Source of the DNA: Streptomyces cyanogenus
GTDB taxonomy: Bacteria > Actinomycetota > Actinomycetes > Streptomycetales > Streptomycetaceae
Direction: 5' to 3'
Assembly: GCF_017526105.1 (NCBI RefSeq)
Contig: NZ_CP071839.1
Coordinates: 7,106,001-7,170,000, forward strand
DNA: 64,000 nt
Positions within the stretch are counted from its first letter, which is position 1; each line of letters opens with the position of its first letter. Under the pieces are notes generated by a model. That model was not told the origin of the DNA and searched no databases. It worked only from the letters and a program-made list of their open reading frames with translations. The position numbers and the translations under genes were made by a program. Of the stretch, positions 17,079 to 26,283 are shown piece after piece.

Positions 17079-19040
17079 TCACACCTTGAGGCTGAACCAC
17101 GTCGTCTTCCCCTCGTCCGTGGGCCGCACGCCCCAGTCGTCGGCGAGGGCACGGACGAGCAGCAGGCCGCGCCCGGACTCCTCGTCCTCGGCCGCGAGGC
17201 GCGGCTGGGGGAGGTGAAGGCTGCGGTCGCTGATCTCCACGGTGAGATCGGTGTCCGTGCGGCACACATGCACCCCGATGGGCCCCTGGGCGTGCTGCAC
17301 GGCATTGGTGAGGACCTCGGACAGCAGCAGGAGCGCGTCGTCCGCCGTGCCCGCGCAGTCCCACGTGCTCAGTGCCTTGCGGAGGAAGTCGCGGCCCGCC
17401 GGCACCGACTCGGGCGTGGCGGGCAGGTCCGTGGCGGCCATGGCCAGCGGAGCCGCGGGGAGCTGCGTCAGCAGCAGGGTGACGTCGTCGTGGCCGTCCG
17501 CGTCGGGCAGCAGTGTCGTCAGGACGTGGTCGACGGCGGTCTCCAGGTCGGGCACGGCGGTCGGGAGATCGTCCAGGATGGCGACGAGCTGGGTGAGCTT
17601 GTCCTCGATGTCGGTTCCGGGGGTCTCTATCAGACCATCGGTGTAGAGCACGAGGGTGGCGCCGGGCTCGATGGTGCCGCAGCACTGCTCGTAGATCATT
17701 CCGCCGACGCCGAGAGGGGCGTTCACGGGTGCCGGGAGCGGCCGGGTGCGTGCACCGGGGACGGCGACGAGAACCGGTAGATGGCCGGCGGAACACACCG
17801 TCACCTCACCCGTGTCGGCAGCGATGACCAGATAGCAGCAGGTGACCAATTGGTCGGGGACGTCGAGATCGGCGACGACGGTGTCCATCGCCTGCATCAG
17901 TTGCCGCGGTTGCAGCCCGGTCTTGGCCAACGCGTGTGCCGCCGAGCGGAGTTGCCCCATGACGGCGGCGGCCTCGAGCCCCCGGCCCATCACATCGCCG
18001 ATCAGCACACCTACCCGGCCGGCGCCCAGCGGTATCAGGTCGAACCAGTCGCCGCCGACACCGGCCCCCTGGGTCGCGGGCCGGTAGCGGCTCGCGGTGG
18101 CGAGGCCGGGGATGGCGGGCGGCGTACCCATGAGACTGCGCTGCAGCGTCAGAGCGATGTGCCGCTGCTGCTCATACAGCTCCGTCAACTCAGCCTCGGC
18201 GCGCTTGCGGTCGCTGATGTCCCGCACGATCGCACACGCCCCGACGACCGCGCCGTCCGCCGCCCGGGTCGGCCACAGGGTGACGTCGACGTCCAGCAAC
18301 TCACCGGAGCGGGTCAGCCGCAACGTCTCGAAGTGCTCGACCTTCTCACCCCGGCGCAGCCGTTCCAGGAGCGCGGTGATCTCGTGGTTCCTCGCGGAGG
18401 GTGCCAGCATGGACACGTGCCGGCCCAGGACCTCGTCCGCCGCGAACCCGTACAGCCGCTGCGCCGCGGCGTTCCAGTAGGTGATGTGGCCGTCCAGGGT
18501 TTTCGCGAGGATGGCGTCCTGCGATGACTCGACCAGCGCGGCGAGCTCGTTGATGCGCTCCTCGGCGGCTTTGCGTTCGCTGACGTCGCGTACGGCGGCG
18601 GAGACGAGGAGGCCGTCGGTGGTTTCCAGGGGGCTGAGGCTGATTTCTACGGGGAACTCGGTGCCGTCTTTGCGGAGTCCGTAGAGGTCGAGTCCGGCGC
18701 CCATGGGGCGGACCTGCTGGTTGTGGGCGTAGCCGTTGCGGTGTGCGGTGTGGTGGGTGCGGAAGCGGTGGGGGACGAGGAGTTCGACGGGGTGGCCCAG
18801 GAGTTCTTCGCGCTGGTAGCCGAAGAGGGCTTCGGTCTGGGCGTTGACGAGGCGGATGGTGCCGGTGTCGTCGACGATGACCATGGCGTCCGGCGCCGCC
18901 TCCAGCAACCCCCTGAACCTCTCCTCGGCGGCGCCCGGAACGCCAGTGGGGACTCGGGCGCCGCCCCGGCGCGTCTCAGGTGCCACCGTGTCGGCGGGAT
19001 GCGGTGGTGCGGTTTCGATCAAGTCGTTCATTCTCGTCAT
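17079..19040 (-). CDS. PAS-PAS-PP2C phosphatase-HATPase anti-sigma-type regulator
   Basis: About 653 residues. Two PAS domains (residues about 35-155 and 165-285) each read like FRGLLEAAPDAMVIVDDTG and ALVESSQDAILAKTLDG. An RsbU/SpoIIE-type PP2C phosphatase follows, with metal-binding GVGGDWFDLI, IGDVMGRGLEAAAVM and LVLYTDGLIE. The C-terminal HATPase (about 525-653) has LLSEVLTNAVQHA and SGRGLLLVRALADDWGV, as in RsbW-like kinases. Such proteins control sigma factors by phosphorylating and dephosphorylating anti-anti-sigma proteins. Start MTRMNDL at 19040 follows GGGGG; the ATG nine bases later is possible. The gene ends 42 bases from convergent gap. The partner sigma factor is not in the window. 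Confidence 0.88.
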   Translation of the reverse strand: MTRMNDLIETAPPHPADTVAPETRRGGARVPTGVPGAAEERFRGLLEAAPDAMVIVDDTGTIRLVNAQTEALFGYQREELLGHPVELLVPHRFRTHHTAHRNGYAHNQQVRPMGAGLDLYGLRKDGTEFPVEISLSPLETTDGLLVSAAVRDVSERKAAEERINELAALVESSQDAILAKTLDGHITYWNAAAQRLYGFAADEVLGRHVSMLAPSARNHEITALLERLRRGEKVEHFETLRLTRSGELLDVDVTLWPTRAADGAVVGACAIVRDISDRKRAEAELTELYEQQRHIALTLQRSLMGTPPAIPGLATASRYRPATQGAGVGGDWFDLIPLGAGRVGVLIGDVMGRGLEAAAVMGQLRSAAHALAKTGLQPRQLMQAMDTVVADLDVPDQLVTCCYLVIAADTGEVTVCSAGHLPVLVAVPGARTRPLPAPVNAPLGVGGMIYEQCCGTIEPGATLVLYTDGLIETPGTDIEDKLTQLVAILDDLPTAVPDLETAVDHVLTTLLPDADGHDDVTLLLTQLPAAPLAMAATDLPATPESVPAGRDFLRKALSTWDCAGTADDALLLLSEVLTNAVQHAQGPIGVHVCRTDTDLTVEISDRSLHLPQPRLAAEDEESGRGLLLVRALADDWGVRPTDEGKTTWFSLKV

Positions 19041-19228
19041 CGCCCCCAGGCTCACGTTGAGACAGGTCATCCCAACGCAAACCTCGCGGATCTGTCGTGA
19101 CAAGTCGTGTAGTGGACCCCTGGTGCCCGAACTTGTGCGCAGACGACGACCGCGGTGACCGTTCCCTGACGGCGTCCGCCCGGTCATTGCCAGAGCGTCG
19201 ATGCACGGGCATGAATCCGGGGGAATAA

Positions 19229-19242
19229 GGGCCGACCGGCCC
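19229..19242. promoter_or_regulatory. Candidate DevR/OsdR box upstream of the GNAT-synthetase operon
   Basis: A perfect GGGCC GACC GGCCC palindrome, flanked by AA and TC, centred about 91 bp upstream of the start at 19327. It is the cleanest single copy in the window. The divergent PAS-PP2C gene could also use it, its start being 189 bp away. Confidence 0.6.
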
Positions 19243-19326
19243 TCAAAGCAGCTCCGCACAGCCCATGGGACCCCGTCGTGACCCGCCTGATGCTCGAATC
19301 ATCGAGAGGCTTGGAGGAGATCCCTG

Positions 19327-22020
19327 ATGTCGGATGCCGTGCTCAACCGATCCCCGATTCACGCTCTGCTCGCTGATGGCACCACCGTGTGTATCCGTCC
19401 CGTTACCGCGGCCGACCATGACCAGGTGCAGGGGCTCTACAAGGAGATGTCCCCGGAGAACCGTCGGCTCCGGTTCTTCTCGCTGAGCCCCCGGTCCGCC
19501 GCCCTGGCCGCCGACCGGGCCTGCGCCCCCGCCCACCCCGGCTACCGGGCCCTGCTGGCCGAGACGCACGGTCAGGTGATCGGGATCGCCGAGTACGACA
19601 CGGCGGGGGAGAAGGACGAGGCCGAGATCTCCATCGCCGTCTGCGACGGCCTGCACCACCGCGGAGTGGGCACCCTGCTCGTCGAGCACCTGGTCTCCAC
19701 AGCCCGGACGGAGGGCATCACCACCTTCACCGCCGACGCGCTCAGCGAGAACCGCGAGATACTCCGGCTCTTCGCTGACCTCGGCCTGCGTACCGCCCGC
19801 CGGTTCGACGGGCCCGAGGTGCGCTGCACGATCCGGCTCGACGCCGACGACGCCTATCTGTCGGCCGTGGAGGCCCGGGGCCGGGCCGCCGACGTGGCCA
19901 GCCTCGAGCCGCTGCTGTGCCCGAACGCGGTCGCAGTCGTTGGTGCCGGACGCAAACCCGGCTCGGTCGGCCGGGCGATGCTGCACCACTTGAAGGCGGG
20001 CGGCTACACCCACCGCCTGTTCGCCGTGAACCCGAGCGTGAACCACATCCTCGGCGTGCCGTCGTACCCGTCCGTGAGCGCGCTGCCCAAGACCCCCGAC
20101 CTGGTGGTCGTGGCCGTCCCCGCAGCCGCCGTCCCGGCCACCGCCGAGGAATGCGGCAAGGCCGGGGTGCGGGCGCTGCTCGTTGTCACCGCCGGCCTCG
20201 ACGCCGGCCAGGCGCACACGCTGCTGGCCACGTGCCGCACCCACGGCATGCGCCTGGTGGGGCCCAACTGCCTCGGCATCTCCAACACCGACCCCGATCT
20301 GAGTCTGGACGCCACCTTCGCCGCCGACCACCCGCTCCCCGGGACCGCAGGCGTCGCCGTGCAGTCCGGCGGGGTCGGCATCGCGCTGCTCGACGGGCTG
20401 TCCCGGCTCGGCATCGGGGTGTCGTCGTTCGCCTCCCTCGGCGACAAGTACGACGTCAGCGGCAACGACATGCTGCAGTGGTGGGAGAGCGACGGCCGCA
20501 CCGAACTGGCGCTGCTGCACCTGGAGTCCTTCGGCAGTCCGCGCGCGTTCTCCCGCACCGCGCGCCGCGTCACCCGCCGTATGCCGGTCCTGACCGTGGA
20601 CGCGGGCCGTACCGAGGCGGGCCGCCGCGCCGCCGCCTCGCACACGGCGGCGGCTGCCACCCGCACCATGACTCGGCAGGCCCTGTTCACCCAGGCCGGC
20701 ATCACCGCCACCCGCTCCGTCGGCGAACTCCTCGAAACCGCCGCCCTGATGCACTCCCAGCCGCTCCTCGCAGGAACGCGTGTCGCGATCGTCACCAACG
20801 CGGGCGGTGCCGGGGTCCTCGCCGCGGACGCCTGCACAGAGGCGGGACTCGCCCTGCCGCCGCTCCCCGCTGACGTCATCGACGACCTGCTCGCCGTGCT
20901 CCCGCGGGGCGCCGCGGTCGGCAACCCCGTCGACGCCACCGCCGCCGTCACCGAGAACCAGCTCGCGGACTGCGTGGACCGGCTGACGCGCCACCCCGGC
21001 GTCGACGCCGTCCTGGTGGCCCTCGTACCCACGGCGGTCGCCGCCGCGACCGGCGACGACCTCGTCCGGGCGCTCACCGACGCCCCCGCGCACCGGGCCA
21101 AGCCGGTTGCCGCCGTACGCCTCGAACAGGACCTGCCGGTCAAGCTGCTGCCCGCCACCGACGGTGGCACGATCCCCTCCTATGCCGAACCCCAGGCGGC
21201 GGCACGGGCGCTGGCCCACGCCGCACGCCGCGCGGCCTGGCTCGCCCGGCCCGTGGGCACGGTCCCGGAACTCGGCGGTATCGACACCACCCGTGCCCAG
21301 GAGATCACGGACACCTTCCTGGCCGCGCATTCGGACGGCGGCTGGCTCGACCCACGCACCTGCGCCGACCTGCTGGCCTGCTACGGCATCCCGCAGATCC
21401 CGTGGGCGTGGGCGGAGACCGAGGACGAGGCGGTCCTCGCGGCCCGGCGGCTGCGCGGCCCGGACGGCCGGGTGGTGATGAAGGCCCACTGGCCGGGGCT
21501 GGTCCACAAGAGCGAGCAGCATGCCGTGCGTCTCGACCTCCAGGGCGACGCCCAAGTCAGGGCAGCCTTCAGGGACTTCGAGACCCGGTTCGCGGGACTG
21601 CTCACCGGTGTGGTCGTGCAGCCGCTTGCCGCGCGCGGGACCGAACTGTTCGCGGGTGTCGTCCAGGACGAGGTCTTCGGCCCTCTCGTGCTGTTCGGGC
21701 TCGGCGGCACCGCCACCGAGGTCCTCGGCGACCACGCCGCCCGCCTGGCCCCGCTCACCGACCACGACGTCCACGACCTGATCACTGCCCCGCGCTGCGC
21801 CCCGCTGCTCTTCGGTGCCCGCGGCAACGGCCCGGCCGACCTCGAGGGCCTGGAGCAGCTGCTCCTGCGCCTGTCCCGGATGGCGGCCGACCTGCCGCAG
21901 CTCGCCGAGGTCGACTTCAACCCCGTGCTCGCAACCACGGCCGATGTCTCCGTGCTCGACGCGCGGGTACGGCTGGTGCCGCGCACGCCCCACGACCCCT
22001 ACCTGCGCCGACTCCGCTGA
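19327..22020 (+). CDS. GNAT acetyltransferase fused to NDP-forming acyl-CoA synthetase
   Basis: An 897-residue fusion. Residues about 15-170 are a GNAT domain (VCIRPVTAADHDQVQGLYKE, acetyl-CoA site HHRGVGTLLVEHLV). Residues about 190-640 are the CoA-binding and ligase domains of ADP-forming acetyl-CoA synthetases (VAVVGAGRKPGSVGRAMLHH, VGPNCLGISN, VAVQSGGVGIALLD, VTNAGGAGVLAADAC). Residues about 665-890 are an ATP-grasp domain (VVMKAHWPGLVHKSE). The GNAT-first order is that of the Streptomyces PatA-type protein lysine acetyltransferase, which acetylates acetyl-CoA synthetases. The phosphorylated histidine of true ADP-forming enzymes is not evident to me, so a regulatory acetyltransferase is more likely than ATP production. 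It heads an operon with CBS-BON and flavodoxin genes. Confidence 0.88.
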   Translation: MSDAVLNRSPIHALLADGTTVCIRPVTAADHDQVQGLYKEMSPENRRLRFFSLSPRSAALAADRACAPAHPGYRALLAETHGQVIGIAEYDTAGEKDEAEISIAVCDGLHHRGVGTLLVEHLVSTARTEGITTFTADALSENREILRLFADLGLRTARRFDGPEVRCTIRLDADDAYLSAVEARGRAADVASLEPLLCPNAVAVVGAGRKPGSVGRAMLHHLKAGGYTHRLFAVNPSVNHILGVPSYPSVSALPKTPDLVVVAVPAAAVPATAEECGKAGVRALLVVTAGLDAGQAHTLLATCRTHGMRLVGPNCLGISNTDPDLSLDATFAADHPLPGTAGVAVQSGGVGIALLDGLSRLGIGVSSFASLGDKYDVSGNDMLQWWESDGRTELALLHLESFGSPRAFSRTARRVTRRMPVLTVDAGRTEAGRRAAASHTAAAATRTMTRQALFTQAGITATRSVGELLETAALMHSQPLLAGTRVAIVTNAGGAGVLAADACTEAGLALPPLPADVIDDLLAVLPRGAAVGNPVDATAAVTENQLADCVDRLTRHPGVDAVLVALVPTAVAAATGDDLVRALTDAPAHRAKPVAAVRLEQDLPVKLLPATDGGTIPSYAEPQAAARALAHAARRAAWLARPVGTVPELGGIDTTRAQEITDTFLAAHSDGGWLDPRTCADLLACYGIPQIPWAWAETEDEAVLAARRLRGPDGRVVMKAHWPGLVHKSEQHAVRLDLQGDAQVRAAFRDFETRFAGLLTGVVVQPLAARGTELFAGVVQDEVFGPLVLFGLGGTATEVLGDHAARLAPLTDHDVHDLITAPRCAPLLFGARGNGPADLEGLEQLLLRLSRMAADLPQLAEVDFNPVLATTADVSVLDARVRLVPRTPHDPYLRRLR

Positions 22021-22033
22021 GGAGGAACCCGAG

Positions 22034-22765
22034 ATGAAGCACAACAAGATCGGCTCCGTGATGACCACGGACGTCGTCCGCGCCACGTACGGCACCCCCT
22101 TCAAGGAAGTCGCCCGGCTACTCGCCCACCACAGGATCAGCGGACTGCCGGTCGTCGACGAGGACGACAAGGTCATCGGCGTCCTCTCCGAGACCGACCT
22201 GATCACCCGTCAGGCCGAAACGCCCGACCCGTACGAGCCGAAGTACCACTCGCACATCCCGGCGTTGACACGCGACGGCAGGCGGAGGGCCGCGAAGGCG
22301 GCGGCCCGCACCGCCGGCCAACTGATGACCGTACCGCCCGTCACCGTGCGCGCCGAGGACACCATCGTCGAGGCCGCGCGGACCATGGCCCAGCACCACG
22401 TGGAGAGGCTGCCGGTCGTGGACGAGGAGGACCGGCTCGTCGGCATCGTCACCCGCCGGGACCTGCTCCGGGTCTTCCTCCGGCCGGACAAGGAGATCCG
22501 CGACGAGGTGGTCGAGGAAGTCCTCGTCCGCGCGCTGTGGCTGACCCCGCGGAGCATCGACGTCTCCGTGGTGGAGGGCGTGGTCATGCTTGCCGGCCAG
22601 ATGGAGCGCAAGAGTGAGACGGAGATCGCCGTCTCCATGGCCAAGCAGATCGACGGCGTGGTCGCGGTGGTCAGCAATCTGACTTACCGCCTGGACGACA
22701 GCCACGTCCGGCCCGACGAGCCAGCCCTGCACGGCGTGGCCGAGGACTGGCTGCGGCGGCTGTGA
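22034..22765 (+). CDS. CBS-pair and BON domain protein
   Basis: A 243-residue protein with CBS 1 (ISGLPVVDEDDKVIGVLSETD), a charged linker, CBS 2 (VERLPVVDEEDRLVGIVTRRDLL) and a C-terminal BON domain (VVEGVVMLAGQMERKSE). GAGGAACCC precedes the ATG, 13 bases after the GNAT-synthetase stop. The linker between CBS motifs is longer than in the two paralogues at 4.3-5.0 and 28.5-29.1 kb. Likely an adenine-nucleotide sensor of unknown target. Confidence 0.85.
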   Translation: MKHNKIGSVMTTDVVRATYGTPFKEVARLLAHHRISGLPVVDEDDKVIGVLSETDLITRQAETPDPYEPKYHSHIPALTRDGRRRAAKAAARTAGQLMTVPPVTVRAEDTIVEAARTMAQHHVERLPVVDEEDRLVGIVTRRDLLRVFLRPDKEIRDEVVEEVLVRALWLTPRSIDVSVVEGVVMLAGQMERKSETEIAVSMAKQIDGVVAVVSNLTYRLDDSHVRPDEPALHGVAEDWLRRL

Positions 22766-22779
22766 GGGGGCGGACCGCC

Positions 22780-23277
22780 ATGACCGGCAAGGTCCTGGTC
22801 GCGTACGGGACGACGAACGGATCGACTGCGCAGATCGCCGAGGCCGTCGCCCAGGTCCTGCGCAAGAACGGGCTGACGGCCGAGGCACGACCTGCACCAT
22901 CGGTGGCGAACATCGAGACGTACGATGCGGTGGTGGTTGGGGGCGCGCTGTACACCGGCCGCTGGCCGAAGGACGCGCGCCGCTTCGTCCGCCGCCACCG
23001 CCGTGCCCTGGCCGAACGCCCCCTGTGGTTTTTCAGCAGCGGGCCGCTGGACGCCTCAGCCTTGGAGCGGAACATCCCGCCCGTGTCCGGCGTGCGGCGC
23101 GCCATGGACCGGCTCGGCGTCAGGGAGCACCTTACCTTCGGCGGCTGCTTGGAGGAGGGCGCGCGGGGCAGAGTCGCACGGATGATCCTCCGCAACGGCA
23201 AGGGCGGTGACTTCCGCGACTTCCCCGCGATCGAGGCCTGGGCGGAGCGGATCGCAAAGGAACTGGCGGCTGCTTAA
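22780..23277 (+). CDS. Flavodoxin-fold protein
   Basis: About 165 residues with the FMN phosphate-binding loop VAYGTTNGSTAQIAEAVA and the second flavodoxin motif VVVGGALYTGRWPKDARRFV. This resembles the protoporphyrinogen-oxidase-like (HemG-type) flavodoxin domain. It may carry electrons or reduce a quinone-linked substrate; no membrane segment is seen. An alternative GTG at 22762 overlaps the CBS-BON stop. ATG 22780 has GAGGGGG upstream. Last gene of the operon from 19327. Confidence 0.8.
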   Translation: MTGKVLVAYGTTNGSTAQIAEAVAQVLRKNGLTAEARPAPSVANIETYDAVVVGGALYTGRWPKDARRFVRRHRRALAERPLWFFSSGPLDASALERNIPPVSGVRRAMDRLGVREHLTFGGCLEEGARGRVARMILRNGKGGDFRDFPAIEAWAERIAKELAAA

Positions 23278-23307
23278 GTCATCACCTCCTCGCCCTCGCA
23301 CCACGAT

Positions 23308-24003
23308 TCACGACACGACGGCGACCGGACACTGAGCTTCGCGCAACAAGGCCTGCACGAGGCTCGGTGTCCCGCTGGCGCCGCGTCCCACGACCAAGAG
23401 TGCGGCGGGCTCGGCGTGGTGGATCAAGGCCTCGACGGGGTTGAGCAGTACGACGTCCTCAAGCACCGGAACCCGCGAGTACTTCACCCGCCAAGGCCGC
23501 AGCGCGTCGGCCAGCAGCTGCACTTCGTGGTCCTCCCAAGTGGCGCGGTCCTCCTCAGGAACATCGAAGGGCAACTCCGCAGCGTAGGAGGGAAGTTCCC
23601 AGGCGTGTACGGCGTGCAGCCGTACACCCCGGACAAGGGCGGCGCCGAAGGCGAAGTCGACGGCCTGTTCCACCGGGTCACGGGCGTCCATCCCAAGGGT
23701 GACCTGTGAGGGGCGGCGTGCCGGAGTCACGACAGGGTCGAAGGCGTCCGGTATGAGTACTACTGGGCAGGCGGTCGCGGCTGTAAGCGCGAGTGCGGCC
23801 GGGCGCGTTGACAGGCTCGTGGTGTCCTCCCCCGTCGAGGGCAGGTTGAGCACGAGCATCGCCGCGGTACTCAGGTCCTTCGGCGGTGAGCCGTACCGCA
23901 CCTCGAGCGCCAGGTCGCGCAGCGACGCCTCGTGCGCTGCCCAGTCCACGGCCGCCTGACTACGGCGTGTCCTGTTGACGCAGGCAACGATGACTCGACT
24001 CAC
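23308..24003 (-). CDS. Universal stress protein, degenerate first domain
   Basis: A 231-residue Usp-like protein. The first domain is short (about 85 residues, VIVACVNRTRRSQAAVDWAA then CPVVLIPDA) and lacks the glycine-rich ATP loop. The second domain (about 95-231) is more complete: VTLGMDARDPVEQAVDFAFG and VVGRGASGTPSLVQALL, with a weak loop. GTG at 24003 is chosen because GGAGG lies about 10 bases upstream. It diverges from the Usp at 24183, sharing a promoter region with two palindromic boxes. Nucleotide binding is doubtful. Confidence 0.78.
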   Translation of the reverse strand: MSRVIVACVNRTRRSQAAVDWAAHEASLRDLALEVRYGSPPKDLSTAAMLVLNLPSTGEDTTSLSTRPAALALTAATACPVVLIPDAFDPVVTPARRPSQVTLGMDARDPVEQAVDFAFGAALVRGVRLHAVHAWELPSYAAELPFDVPEEDRATWEDHEVQLLADALRPWRVKYSRVPVLEDVVLLNPVEALIHHAEPAALLVVGRGASGTPSLVQALLREAQCPVAVVS

Positions 24004-24079
24004 GACGATCGCCTCCCTGGCACACGGGTGACCCGCTCTCACGCCTTCTACCGTGGCGACCGCCCCAGGACCGGCGCAG

Positions 24080-24113
24080 GGGCCGAATGGACCTGCGAGA
24101 GCCCTTGCGGCCC
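24080..24113. promoter_or_regulatory. Tandem candidate DevR/OsdR boxes between divergent stress-protein genes
   Basis: GGGCC GAAT GGACC (24080-24093) and AGCCC TTGC GGCCC (24100-24113) are exactly 20 bp apart, 70-103 bp before the plus-strand start at 24183 and 77-110 bp before the minus-strand start at 24003. The spacing matches other tandem pairs in this window. Confidence 0.5.
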
Positions 24114-24182
24114 ATATCCGACCAGGTCCCCTCAGGAGGACGCTGGCAGTACCGAGCAGAACAAGCGCAGGAGGTGCGCCCC

Positions 24183-25085
24183 ATGCTGTCGCCCGTCATC
24201 GCCGGAGTAGACGGATCGGCCGAGAGCCTCGCCGCCGCAGAGTGGGCCGCCCGCGAGGCCGTGCGTCGTGACCGACCGCTGCGACTGGTGCACGCCTGGA
24301 ACTGGCATCCCCGCCAGACGGAAGGGGAGCCGGCGAACGCCGCGCAGCGACATCTGGCGCGCCGCGTCCTGCGGCAGGCGGAAGAGCGCATCCGCAGCGC
24401 CGTACCTGGCGTGCACCTCACCGACGAGCAGGTCGAGGGCCCGGCGACCGCAGCCTTGCTGAAGGCCGCCGAACGGGCCGAACTGCTGGTCCTTGGCTCG
24501 CGCGGCCTGAGCGGCTTCACCGGACTTCTTGCCGGCTCCGTCGCCCAAGGGGTGGTCGCGAAGGCCACCCGTCCCGTGGTCCTCGTACGGACAGGGGAGG
24601 AGGCTGAGGACGAGCACGTCCCGGCGGACGACGGCAGCCCGTCCACCCGGACCGGCTACCTCGATGTAGTGCTCGGCATCGACCTCGCTGATGCCTGCGA
24701 CGAGGTGATCGAGTTCGCGTTCGAGGAAGCCAAGTTGCGGCAGGCCCGGCTGCGGGTCGTGTACGCCTGGCAGCCGCCTTCCGCCATCAGCCTCGGCCCC
24801 GGAGACATCGCTCTGGTCAACGATCCCGCGCGAGCCGAGGAGTGGCAGGGCTTCCTGTCCGCTGTCCTGAAGGTGTGGCGGGACAAGTACCCCGAGACCG
24901 AGGTCCTGGAGACCGTTGTGGAGGGCAAGGCCTCCACCGCGCTGGTGCGGGCCGCCTCCGCGGCGAGCCTCCTCGTCGTCGGCCGCCGCCTGTCCGAGCA
25001 GCCGACGGTTCCGCGCATCGGTCCCGTCACCCATGCCGCCGTCCACCACGTCGGCTGCCCGCTGGCCGTCGTGCCCCACGAGTGA
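24183..25085 (+). CDS. Universal stress protein, tandem UspA domains
   Basis: A 300-residue two-domain Usp. Domain 1 starts VIAGVDGSAESLAAAEWAA and has GSRGLSGFTGLLAGSVAQG. Domain 2 has VVLGIDLADACDEVIEFAFE and VVGRRLSEQPTVPRIGPVTH. It is similar in layout to the Usp at 12293. The in-frame upstream ATG at 24087 lies inside the palindromic boxes and gives a non-conserved leader, so the ATG at 24183 is preferred. The truncated PPDK follows after 16 bases, suggesting an original Usp-PPDK operon. Confidence 0.9.
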   Translation: MLSPVIAGVDGSAESLAAAEWAAREAVRRDRPLRLVHAWNWHPRQTEGEPANAAQRHLARRVLRQAEERIRSAVPGVHLTDEQVEGPATAALLKAAERAELLVLGSRGLSGFTGLLAGSVAQGVVAKATRPVVLVRTGEEAEDEHVPADDGSPSTRTGYLDVVLGIDLADACDEVIEFAFEEAKLRQARLRVVYAWQPPSAISLGPGDIALVNDPARAEEWQGFLSAVLKVWRDKYPETEVLETVVEGKASTALVRAASAASLLVVGRRLSEQPTVPRIGPVTHAAVHHVGCPLAVVPHE

Positions 25086-25101
25086 GAGACCGGAGAGCGC
25101 G

Positions 25102-26283
25102 ATGAGCACACCGCCAACGTACGTGTACGCCTTTGCCGAGGGCAGCCGGGAGATGGCCGGCCTGCTCGGCGGCAAGGGAGCCGGCCTGGCCGAGATGACC
25201 CGGCTCGGACTACCCGTGCCACCGGGCTTCACCGTCACCACCGAAGCCTGCAAGGTCTACCTCGCCACGGGGGAGGAACCACTCGCACTCGGCATCGAGG
25301 AGGCCCGTGCCCTGGCCGGCCTGGAACGGGCCATGGGACGCACCCTCGGTGCGCCCGACGATCCGCTCCTGGTGTCCGTACGCTCCGGCGCCCGCTTCTC
25401 GATGCCCGGCATGATGGAGACCATCCTCGACATCGGTCTCAACGACGAGTCCGTCGCCGGCCTCGCCAAGGCGTCCGGACAGGAGCGGTTCGCCTGGGAC
25501 TCCTACCGGCGGCTCGTGCAGATGTTCGGCCGCACGGTGCTGGGCGTCGACGGTGACCTCTTCGAGCAGGCCATCGCCGCGCACAAGGCGCGGCGCGGGA
25601 CACGCGACGACCACGACCTGGATGCCAGGGAACTCGCCCTGATCACCGAGGAGTTCAAGGTGATCATCCGCCGGGAGACGGGTGACGACTTCCCTCAGGA
25701 TCCCGTCGAGCAGCTCCAGCGCGCCATCCGTGCGGTCTTCGACTCCTGGAACGGCGAACGCGCCCGCGTCTACCGCCACCGCGAACACATCCCCGACGAC
25801 CTGGGTACCGCCGTCAACGTCCAGGCGATGGTGTTCGGCAACCTCGGCCCCGACTCCGGCACCGGCGTCGCCTTCACCCGCGACCCCGCCACCGGCGCCC
25901 GCGGCATGTACGGCGACTACCTGCCCGACGCCCAGGGCGAGGACGTCGTCTCCGGAGTCCGCGACGCCGTACCCCTGAGCGAGCTGAAGATTCTCGATCC
26001 CCGCTCCTACGTCGAACTCGGCGACCACCTGCGCACGCTGGAGAACCACTACCGCGACCTGTGCGACGTCGAGTTCACCGTCGAGCGCGGACGGCTGTGG
26101 ATCCTCCAGACGCGGGTCGGCAAGCGCACCGCCGAAGCCGCCTTCCGCATCGCCCACGACCTGCGCGAGGAGAAGACGATCACGGCCGACGAGGCACTGG
26201 CCCGCGTGGACGGAGCCGAGCTGACCCGGCTGATGTTCCCCCGCTTCGACACCACCCCCGCCGACGTGCCTCTCGCGCTCGAA
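25102..26283 (+). pseudogene. ppdK: Pyruvate phosphate dikinase, C-terminally truncated
   Basis: The first about 390 residues are a normal PPDK nucleotide-binding domain: LLGGKGAGLAEMTRLGLPVP, SVRSGARFSMPGMMETILD, DSWNGERARVYRH, GVAFTRDPATGARGMYGDYL and LQTRVGKRTAEAAFRIAHD. PPDKs are about 870-900 residues. Here the sequence breaks near 26276-26285, just after ELTRLMFPRFDTTPADVPLA, before the phosphohistidine domain and the pyruvate/PEP barrel. Downstream bases are the antisense of a GAF sensor-kinase gene. The frame stays open to 26658 but that extension is an artefact. The product could at most bind ATP. An internal deletion joined two once-separate genes. Confidence 0.88.

Noticed and set aside
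19243..22206. Long frame opposite the GNAT-synthetase gene
   Set aside because: Typical antisense open frame of high-GC coding DNA; the plus strand has full domain matches.
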